Assembly (NCBI GenBank): GCA_905373315.1
Contig: CAJPSL010000037.1
Coordinates: 1-5,182, forward strand
DNA from: Candidatus Saccharimonadota bacterium
Lineage (GTDB): Bacteria > Patescibacteriota > Saccharimonadia > Saccharimonadales > Saccharimonadaceae
Reading direction: 5' to 3'
DNA: 5,182 bases
Shown: in pieces, positions 1 to 5,182 of the stretch
Layout of the letters: each line of letters begins with the position of its first letter
Position numbering within the stretch: position 1 is the first letter of the stretch
The notes under the pieces: generated by a model
Told to the model about the DNA's origin: nothing
Seen by the model: the letters and a program-made list of their open reading frames with translations, nothing else
Database searches by the model: none
Position numbers and translations under genes: made by a program

Positions 1-1
1 G

Positions 2-322
2 AATGTAACAGCTGATGAGTTTGACCGCATCGTGATCGCCTATGAGCCAGTCTGGGCAATTGGTACCGGAGAAAGCGCCAACCCAGCTGATGTGCGACGA
101 GCCATTAAAACCATTCGTCGCCAGATACAACAATTGTTTGGCAAAAAAGCTTCAACTGAGGTGAGAATCTTGTATGGCGGCAGTATAACAGTTGAAAAGG
201 CAAGTGACTATTTGCGTATTGATGGAATCGATGGTTTGTTGATTGGTGGTGCTAGTTTGGACGCCTATCAATTTATCGATATTATAGAAAAAGCACATAA
301 CAGCAATCGGGAGGGGAAATGA
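2..322 (+). CDS. tpiA: Triosephosphate isomerase, C-terminal part (5' end outside window)
   Basis: This is the C-terminal 106 residues of triosephosphate isomerase, the cytosolic glycolytic enzyme that interconverts dihydroxyacetone phosphate and glyceraldehyde 3-phosphate. The frame is open from the first complete codon at base 2, so the gene begins upstream; the family is usually about 250 residues. The visible part carries the family signature AYEPVWAIGTG (catalytic glutamate codon at 44-46, followed by the mobile loop 6), the phosphate-binding YGGSI (173-187) and the final GLLIGGASL loop (233-259). All are intact, so the enzyme should be active. The frame ends in TGA at 320-322, overlapping the ATG of the next gene as ATGA, which points to co-transcription and translational coupling. 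The GTG at 32 is an internal valine codon and not a start. Identification is near certain from the signature motifs. Confidence 0.97.
   Translation, partial: NVTADEFDRIVIAYEPVWAIGTGESANPADVRRAIKTIRRQIQQLFGKKASTEVRILYGGSITVEKASDYLRIDGIDGLLIGGASLDAYQFIDIIEKAHNSNREGK
309..316 (+). promoter_or_regulatory. Shine-Dalgarno site for the anchored-protein gene
   Basis: The purine run GGGAGGGG, containing GGAGG at 310-314, lies four bases before the ATG at 319 and inside the last codons of tpiA. It is the only convincing Shine-Dalgarno site ahead of a gene start in the window. It fixes the start of the downstream gene at the ATGA overlap. Confidence 0.75.
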
Positions 323-1866
323 CAGATATTGACTTTGAGGAACTGGACAGGGCGGTGAATTCACTGATGAATCAGCGCCAGCAGGACAGCGACCGTGCTT
401 CAGATAGTCCAGTGACTGATGACAAAAAGACCGAAACAGCTTCCGTGGCTGATGATAAAAAACCTGAGACGACTTCTGTGTCTGAGACTCAGACAATTAC
501 TCCTGCTCCTGTGGCTGAGGTTGAGAAAACTGAGATTAAGCCTATATCAGAGAGCAATGAGCCTAAGGAGTCAACGCCAGCTGAAGAACCGACGGCGCCA
601 GTGTCAACATCTGGTCATGTTTTCATTGCGCCTGAGGCAAAGCCTGAGGTCACACCTGAACCAGAAGCTACTCACAGTCCTGAAGCTACCGGCACTCAGT
701 CAGAGTCTGTCATAGAAGAGCCAGCTCAGTCGGAGCCATCAGAGGCAGCTGTGGCAGATCAGGCTACTGATAAAACCCCAGCGCCCGAGGCTGAAGATAA
801 GGCAGAAAAAAAGTCAGTGTTTGCCCCACCGGTTACTCCACGGCACACTGGTCGCGTCATGGACGTGGTAGCGCCATCGTCAATGGGTGCGGCTACCATG
901 ACTGCGCGTCCAGCGTCAGCGGTAACGCGTACCAATACGGTAGTGGCTGATCCAATGGTAAATCCAGTACGGGCACCACGCATGGATGCGTCTGACGGTC
1001 ACGAGTCAGCGTCAAGTAACACGCCAGCTGAGATGGCAGCGCCGGCCTTAGATACCACAGAGTTGGCAAATGCTATTTCTCAGTCATTGTCATCAACCGA
1101 CCAGTCGGCAGATACATCAAGCTTTGGCGAAACAGCGGCAGAACAGCCAGCCTCGTCATCGTTGGCTTCACCGTTTTTGAGCAATGCGAGCGCAACCATA
1201 GAAAAGCGTCCATTGGGCTCATATGGCGCCGGTAATACTTCTAATGAGAATGGCGAAGTCTCCATGGCTAGCCCAGACTTGATGGGTACTGAAGCGACGG
1301 ATGATGCGCGTCCAGCGCCAGAGAAAAATGACCTTGGTAGTAAGCCACGGCTGAGTCTTGAGCCAAGTTCGGAGGTAGCAGCTGAAGAGTCGGTTGGTAT
1401 GAATTCTGACCTCGACCGAGAACTCATGGCTTTGGAAATGGGGATTGAGGGTGAATTGGCTGATGGTAACAGTGAAGCTCCTGAAGAAGAGCAAACGCCA
1501 GAAGTGGCCGCTACGGTTGCTGAACTAGACTCACTGACTAATGAATCAAGTGCTGCTCAGGCGGACGCCCCTGAAGAGAGTGTCGTGGGATATGAACAGC
1601 CTGCGGCGGAAGTAGAAAGCGAGAATACTCCTCAATCGGCGCCATCGTTTGAGCAGCAAGCAGCAGCCTCAGTGATGAGCTCAAACGAGCCAGCAGAGAC
1701 ATCGACACCAGAGCCTGCTCCAATGTTTGAAGCGGCTGCAGCTCAACCGCAACCTGTCGAAGAGAAGAAACCATCTGGAGTGATGAGCTTTATCATTATT
1801 TTGATCTTGTTGCTGCTGGGTGCGGGTGGCGGAGCTGCCGCATATTACTTCTTGCTGGTACAATAG
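319..1866 (+). CDS. Acidic, disordered protein with a C-terminal membrane anchor, function unknown
   Basis: I do not recognise a family for this 515-residue protein. The start is supported by a Shine-Dalgarno site and by the ATGA overlap with tpiA. Residues 1-21 look like a short helix (DFEELDRAVNSLMNQ). Most of the rest is rich in Glu, Ala, Pro, Ser and Thr and should be disordered, with PEP/PEAT-like runs and one tandem 11-residue repeat near residue 32. Less biased islands interrupt it: GRVMDVVAPSSM near 178-189 in a locally basic stretch, SPFLSNASATIEKRPLG at 284-300, and a short acidic helix-like part containing DLDRELMALEMGIE around 365-380. Residues 488-513 form one strongly hydrophobic segment with a GAGGG stretch, preceded by KK at 483-484 and followed by almost no tail. 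There is no N-terminal signal peptide. By the positive-inside rule the long region should face the cytoplasm (inference). It is probably in an operon with tpiA. A membrane-tethered scaffold or adaptor is possible but unproven. Confidence 0.85.
   Translation: MTDIDFEELDRAVNSLMNQRQQDSDRASDSPVTDDKKTETASVADDKKPETTSVSETQTITPAPVAEVEKTEIKPISESNEPKESTPAEEPTAPVSTSGHVFIAPEAKPEVTPEPEATHSPEATGTQSESVIEEPAQSEPSEAAVADQATDKTPAPEAEDKAEKKSVFAPPVTPRHTGRVMDVVAPSSMGAATMTARPASAVTRTNTVVADPMVNPVRAPRMDASDGHESASSNTPAEMAAPALDTTELANAISQSLSSTDQSADTSSFGETAAEQPASSSLASPFLSNASATIEKRPLGSYGAGNTSNENGEVSMASPDLMGTEATDDARPAPEKNDLGSKPRLSLEPSSEVAAEESVGMNSDLDRELMALEMGIEGELADGNSEAPEEEQTPEVAATVAELDSLTNESSAAQADAPEESVVGYEQPAAEVESENTPQSAPSFEQQAAASVMSSNEPAETSTPEPAPMFEAAAAQPQPVEEKKPSGVMSFIIILILLLLGAGGGAAAYYFLLVQ
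412..477 (+). repeat. Two tandem 33-base (11-residue) repeats inside the anchored-protein gene
   Basis: Bases 412-444 and 445-477 encode two in-frame copies of V-(T/A)-D-D-K-K-(T/P)-E-T-(A/T)-S; a third fragment (VSE) begins at 478. The DNA copies differ mainly at third positions, so the duplication is not recent or has diverged under coding constraint. It lies within the disordered N-terminal half and probably reflects length change in a low-complexity linker. Confidence 0.7.
1856..1864 (+). promoter_or_regulatory. Possible extended -10 promoter element before the helicase gene
   Basis: TGG followed by TACAAT (1859-1864) matches the extended -10 pattern TGnTATAAT with one mismatch. It sits in the last codons of the anchored-protein gene, six bases before the helicase ATG at 1871. 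Transcription from it would start at or very near that ATG and give a leaderless mRNA. No recognisable -35 hexamer lies 16-18 bases upstream (the region is GC-rich), so the element would depend on the TGn extension. A chance match is possible. Confidence 0.35.
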
Positions 1867-1870
1867 TAAA

Positions 1871-3976
1871 ATGGATATATTGACGGAACTGAATCCAGAG
1901 CAACTCCGGGCAGTTAAGCATGAATCTGGGCCATTGTTGATTTTGGCTGGTGCTGGTAGTGGCAAAACGAAGACGTTGACGCACCGCATAGCATACCTGG
2001 TGTCACAGAAGAATGTTTGGCCAAGCCATATTTTGGCAGTAACGTTTACGAACAAGGCTGCCAAAGAGATGAGGCAGCGACTAGCCGTGTTGTTGCACGA
2101 AAATCCAGACGACCGACGATTTATGCCGTGGATGGGGACATTTCACAGCATCTGTGTACGTATATTACGCATGGATGGGATGGCTCTAGGGCTGGATAAA
2201 CGATTTGTGATCTATGACACAGATGACCAATTGAGCTTGATCAAGCAAATCATGAAGGCGCAAGGTCTGACCGACCGTGACATTAAGCCGCGTTCGGTGC
2301 TGGCTGCCATCTCTCACGCTAAAAATGACATGATAGATCCGGAGGCGTATGCGGCGTCAGCATCAAGCCCTGTGCAGCAGCGCATCGCTGCGCTATTTCA
2401 GGCATACGAGAAGGCACTTCGTCAGGCGGCGGCCCTTGATTTTGATGACTTACTACTGAAGGTTGTTGAATTGTTCAAGACGCATCCTGACATTCGCCAA
2501 AAATGGCAGCAGCAATTTCAGCATATTCTGATCGACGAATATCAAGACACCAACACGGTGCAATACACGTTGATTAAATTATTGGTCGGACCAGAGCGCA
2601 ATTTGTCAGTGGTTGGTGATGACGCACAATCGATCTATAGTTTTCGTGGCGCTGACTATACCAATATTCTCAATTTTGAACGGGATTTTCCTGGGGCGGT
2701 AGTCATCAAACTGGAACAAAATTATCGTTCGACTGGCTCAATTTTGCATTTGGCAAATAGTCTCATCCAGCACAACGTCAATCGGACTGACAAAAATCTA
2801 TGGACCAACAGTGGCGATGGTGCGGAGCCGCAGCTGTGGCAGCTGTACTCTGAAGCCGAAGAAGCTCAGGTGATTGCCAATGAGATTCGTCGTCAATTGA
2901 GTATCGGACGCTCACCAGATGACATCGCTGTGTTGTATCGGACCAATGCCCAAAGTTACGCAATTGAGCGGGCGCTGCGCCAAAACTATTTGCCATACAA
3001 AATTGTGGGCGGATTGCGGTTCTTGGACCGGGCGGTTGTCAAGGATGTTTTGGCGTATCTGCGGCTGCTATATCAGCCGAGCGACAGGATGAGTTTTTCA
3101 CGCATCGTTAATGTGCCAAAACGAGGTATTGGCGCGGTGAGTGTGGCTAAATTTTTGGCGTGGAATGATGAGCAAGGGACGCCTATTATCGATGGGTTAT
3201 TGGCGGTGAACGAGGCGCAGGGGCTGACGCCACGTGCCAAGCATTCACTGCATGAGCTCGGGGTGTTGCTCAGTGATTTGCAAAAGTCGATTGACGAGGC
3301 GCCAGCTGACGTGATTGAAAAAATTATTGATCAAACAGGGTATGGCATGTTCATCAATGACGGCAGTGTCCAATCAGAAGAGAGAATGGAAAACCTGGGT
3401 GTCCTGGTGGCTGAGGCTAAAGCCTATGTTGACGTGCCGACATTTTTGGAAGAGATGGCGCTGATGTCTGCTAGCGATGATCAAGCGAACGAGCAAATCA
3501 CCCTGATGACACTGCACGCCGCGAAAGGTTTGGAGTTTCCGGTGGTATTTCTGACTGGTCTGGAAGAGGGGATATTACCGCACTCCCGCGTGTTCGACGG
3601 CGGTAAAGCTGAGGACGTCGAAGAAGAGCGGCGACTTTGTTATGTCGGCATCACTCGTGCTCGCCAAGAATTATTTATCACCTGTGCTAGCTCCAGAACG
3701 CAATTTGGACAAATAGCGTACAATCTGCCGTCGCGCTTTTTGGATGAGATGGGAATTCTGAGTGGTGGATTGGACAAACCTGCTTCGTCGAGTTTTATCC
3801 CCGAACCTGAATTTTACAGTGATGAAATCGGTCTGGATGTCGGCGATAGGGTGCGCAGTCCGCAATTTGGCGTCGGCGAGGTCATAGAAGTCGATGGTTT
3901 AGCAGTGGTAGTAGCTTTTGAAAACGGTAAAACCAAGAAGTTGAATGTTGAGTTTGCTCGATTAGAAAAGTGCTAG
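1871..3976 (+). CDS. pcrA: UvrD/PcrA-type superfamily 1A DNA helicase
   Basis: This is a complete 701-residue ATP-dependent 3'-5' DNA helicase of the UvrD/PcrA/Rep group, which acts in DNA repair, removal of recombinase filaments and replication-transcription conflicts. All hallmark motifs are present: Q-motif LNPEQ (7-11), Walker A AGAGSGKT (26-33, Lys32), Ia TFTNKAAKEM (58-67), Ib TFHS (90-93), Walker B DEYQD (222-226), III GDDAQSIYSFRGAD (from 249), IV EQNYRS (from 282, Arg286), V TLHAAKGLEF (547-556) and VI YVGITRAR (591-598, Arg596). The C-terminal 45 residues (GDRVRSPQFGVGEV onward) match the Tudor-like domain by which PcrA/UvrD contacts RNA polymerase. The length is slightly below the usual 720-740. 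I chose the ATG at 1871 because LTELNPEQ normally begins the fold; upstream GTG codons lie inside the previous gene's membrane segment. It starts four bases after that gene's stop, with no Shine-Dalgarno. PcrA versus UvrD naming is a matter of taste. Confidence 0.96.
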   Translation: MDILTELNPEQLRAVKHESGPLLILAGAGSGKTKTLTHRIAYLVSQKNVWPSHILAVTFTNKAAKEMRQRLAVLLHENPDDRRFMPWMGTFHSICVRILRMDGMALGLDKRFVIYDTDDQLSLIKQIMKAQGLTDRDIKPRSVLAAISHAKNDMIDPEAYAASASSPVQQRIAALFQAYEKALRQAAALDFDDLLLKVVELFKTHPDIRQKWQQQFQHILIDEYQDTNTVQYTLIKLLVGPERNLSVVGDDAQSIYSFRGADYTNILNFERDFPGAVVIKLEQNYRSTGSILHLANSLIQHNVNRTDKNLWTNSGDGAEPQLWQLYSEAEEAQVIANEIRRQLSIGRSPDDIAVLYRTNAQSYAIERALRQNYLPYKIVGGLRFLDRAVVKDVLAYLRLLYQPSDRMSFSRIVNVPKRGIGAVSVAKFLAWNDEQGTPIIDGLLAVNEAQGLTPRAKHSLHELGVLLSDLQKSIDEAPADVIEKIIDQTGYGMFINDGSVQSEERMENLGVLVAEAKAYVDVPTFLEEMALMSASDDQANEQITLMTLHAAKGLEFPVVFLTGLEEGILPHSRVFDGGKAEDVEEERRLCYVGITRARQELFITCASSRTQFGQIAYNLPSRFLDEMGILSGGLDKPASSSFIPEPEFYSDEIGLDVGDRVRSPQFGVGEVIEVDGLAVVVAFENGKTKKLNVEFARLEKC

Positions 3977-3980
3977 TCGG

Positions 3981-4009
3981 TTGCCAATATGAGCGAGTTC
4001 TGCTATAAT
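3981..4009 (+). promoter_or_regulatory. Sigma-70-type promoter of the Rpf-like gene
   Basis: TTGCCA at 3981-3986 (five of six bases of the -35 consensus) is separated by exactly 17 bases from a perfect TATAAT at 4004-4009, which also carries the TGn extension (TGC, 4001-4003). It occupies most of the 52-base gap after the helicase stop, the only intergenic space in the window. Transcription should start near 4015-4017, giving a leader of about 12-14 bases before the ATG at 4029. This makes the Rpf-like gene a separate transcription unit, although no terminator separates it from the helicase. Confidence 0.8.
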
Positions 4010-4015
4010 CAATAG

Positions 4016-4028
4016 AGCGTTTTTCGCT
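4016..4028 (+). promoter_or_regulatory. Short hairpin between predicted transcription start and start codon
   Basis: AGCG, TTTTT and CGCT form a perfect four-base-pair stem with a five-base loop that ends directly at the ATG (4029). If the promoter call is right, this hairpin is nearly the entire 5' leader. It could mark or modulate the mRNA 5' end, but a four-pair stem is weak and may occur by chance. It has no U-tract after the stem, so it is not an intrinsic terminator. Confidence 0.25.
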
Positions 4029-5182
4029 ATGAGTATGAAATTTGGACTGAAAATTCACCACAGTACAGCTCGAATGATGATAGTCGTAGCGATTGCTGTC
4101 TTTGGAATTGCGAGCGTGAAGCTTGTTGACAATGCTTTGGCTCGGGATCAGGTTCAGGAATCAAATACGGCTGCTCCAAATGGCGAAAAGGTAGTAACGA
4201 TTCATGACCGGGGTCAAGAACGATCCATTGTCACTACTGTCGGGACCGTTAAAGAAGCCTTGAAAGCAGCCGATATTTCGGTTGATGAAAAGCATGATGT
4301 CGTTGAACCGAGCCTTGACACTCAGTTGGTGTCTACGAAATATAACATCAATATCTATCGTGCGCGGCCAGTAACAGTGGCGGATGGTACGCACCGAGTT
4401 CGTGTGGTGACCGCCCAGCAGACGACACCGTTGATAGCACAGGCTGCGGGCGTGACTGTTTACCCTGAGGACAAGACAACCATCGAACCTCCAAGCGACT
4501 TTTTACTGGACGGTGCTGATGTTATTTTGAAAATTCACCGAGCTACACCATTACAACTGACGCTTTATGGCAAAACCACTGAGGTCAGGACGATGGCTCA
4601 TACGGTCGGAGAATTGTTGCGTGAGAAAAACATAACGCTCGGTAAAGATGACGGCATGTCTGTTCCTGGATCAACACCTATCACTGCTGGTATGCACCTC
4701 AGTGTTTGGCGTAATGGCAAACAGACGGTTACTGTTGAAGAAGAAATTGCCGTCCCTGTTGAGCAGGTTAAAGATGCCAACCGAGAGACTGGCTTCAAAC
4801 AGGTCAAAGAAGCTGGCGCACCGGGTAAAAAGAACGTTACCTATGAGATTGAGATGAGAAATGGCCAGGAGGTTTCACGCCGTATCATCGCCAGTGTTAC
4901 GACCGTTGAGCCAAAAAAGCGCGTTGAGCTAGTGGGCGCCAAGAGTGCTAACACCTTCTCTGGTAGTTTTTCTGAGGCCTTGGCACGGTTGAGAAGTTGT
5001 GAAGGAGGTTATACATCAAACACCGGAAACGGTTATTATGGCGCGTATCAGTTTGACAAGCGCACCTGGGGAGGCTTTGGTGGTTATTCGGTAGCTTCTG
5101 ACGCTCCACCATCAGTGCAAGACGAGAAAGCATGGCAGACATACAAAGCTCGTGGCTGGCAGCCATGGCCGAGCTGTAAGGT
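4029..5182 (+). CDS. Secreted DUF348–G5–Rpf-like (transglycosylase-like) cell-wall protein, 3' end outside window
   Basis: The frame is open for 384 codons to the window end, with no stop. Residues 1-38 are a signal peptide or anchor: a basic start (KFGLKIHH...R), a hydrophobic core at 16-30 and a signal-peptidase-like ALA at 36-38. Three DUF348 (ubiquitin-like) repeats follow at about 55-112, 113-172 and 173-230, then a G5 domain at about 238-308, then a C-terminal Rpf/transglycosylase-like domain from about 314. In it, Glu325 (in SCEGGY) aligns with the catalytic glutamate of resuscitation-promoting factors, NTGNGYYGAYQF matches the substrate-cleft signature, and Cys324 and Cys383 match the conserved disulfide pair. 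The architecture is that of actinobacterial RpfB, so it should cleave peptidoglycan outside the cell (family knowledge). The ending WPSCK suggests only a few residues are missing. The start is ATG 4029; ATG 4035 is an alternative, and neither has a Shine-Dalgarno. It has its own strong promoter. Confidence 0.93.
   Translation, partial: MSMKFGLKIHHSTARMMIVVAIAVFGIASVKLVDNALARDQVQESNTAAPNGEKVVTIHDRGQERSIVTTVGTVKEALKAADISVDEKHDVVEPSLDTQLVSTKYNINIYRARPVTVADGTHRVRVVTAQQTTPLIAQAAGVTVYPEDKTTIEPPSDFLLDGADVILKIHRATPLQLTLYGKTTEVRTMAHTVGELLREKNITLGKDDGMSVPGSTPITAGMHLSVWRNGKQTVTVEEEIAVPVEQVKDANRETGFKQVKEAGAPGKKNVTYEIEMRNGQEVSRRIIASVTTVEPKKRVELVGAKSANTFSGSFSEALARLRSCEGGYTSNTGNGYYGAYQFDKRTWGGFGGYSVASDAPPSVQDEKAWQTYKARGWQPWPSCK

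Noticed and set aside
320..322. TGA recoded as glycine, as in Gracilibacteria/Absconditabacteria
   Set aside because: TpiA ends at its normal length at this TGA, and no in-frame TGA occurs in any of the three long genes.
1080..1427. 115-codon open frame on the minus strand
   Set aside because: It is antisense to the low-complexity gene, whose biased codons open other frames; the product is low complexity with no motif or ribosome site.
1820..1870. Upstream GTG start that would lengthen the helicase by 17 residues
   Set aside because: It lies inside the previous gene's membrane-anchor codons, the added residues do not resemble the family's N-terminus, and the ATG at 1871 directly precedes the Q-motif.
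1681..2064. 127-codon open frame on the minus strand across the gene junction
   Set aside because: It overlaps the anchor of one clear gene and the Walker A region of another; the Cys/Leu/Arg-rich product looks like a shadow translation.
3989..4015. Eight-codon frame (MSEFCYNQ) as a possible leader peptide before the Rpf-like gene
   Set aside because: It overlaps the promoter and lies almost wholly upstream of the predicted transcription start, with no ribosome site.
4016..4028. Hairpin as terminator of the helicase transcript
   Set aside because: The stem is only four pairs, the T-run is in the loop and not after the stem, and the start codon follows directly.
5000..5009. Perfect Shine-Dalgarno-like GAAGGAGGTT
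   Set aside because: It encodes the catalytic CEGGY stretch of the Rpf-like domain and has no ATG, GTG or TTG start of a plausible gene at the right distance.

Overview
The window holds four genes, all on the + strand and tightly packed: the 3' end of a triosephosphate isomerase gene (tpiA), a 515-residue low-complexity protein with a C-terminal membrane anchor, a complete UvrD/PcrA-type DNA helicase, and a secreted DUF348–G5–Rpf-like cell-wall lytic protein cut off by the window end. I see no mobile element, CRISPR array, tRNA or rRNA.

Organism: roughly half-GC DNA, very short gaps, a large disordered protein with short motif islands next to tpiA, and an Rpf-like muralytic enzyme together suggest a Patescibacteria (CPR) genome, most likely Saccharibacteria (TM7). 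This is inferred from recalled protein style, not from a marker gene. TGA ends tpiA and never occurs in frame in the three long reading frames, so TGA acts as a stop. That argues against the Gracilibacteria/Absconditabacteria lineages, which read TGA as glycine.

Layout: tpiA (2-322) and the anchored protein (319-1866) share a 4-base stop/start overlap, with a good Shine-Dalgarno inside the end of tpiA, so they are very likely one operon. The helicase (1871-3976) starts 4 bases after the anchored protein's stop. It has no Shine-Dalgarno, but an extended -10-like element ends 6 bases before its ATG, so it may be made by read-through reinitiation, from a leaderless transcript, or both. A 52-base gap follows. 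It contains the best promoter in the window (TTGCCA, 17-base spacer, TGC-TATAAT), which drives the Rpf-like gene (4029 to the end) as its own unit with a leader of only about a dozen bases.

Functions: the genes do not form one obvious pathway. TpiA is glycolytic, the helicase serves DNA repair and replication-transcription conflict resolution, and the Rpf-like protein should cut peptidoglycan outside the cell. The anchored protein has no recognisable fold and is the least explained gene. I found no clear novel multi-gene system. The points most worth a second look are the tail-anchored disordered protein, the starts without Shine-Dalgarno sites next to -10 elements, and the shortened active-site loop of the Rpf-like domain.
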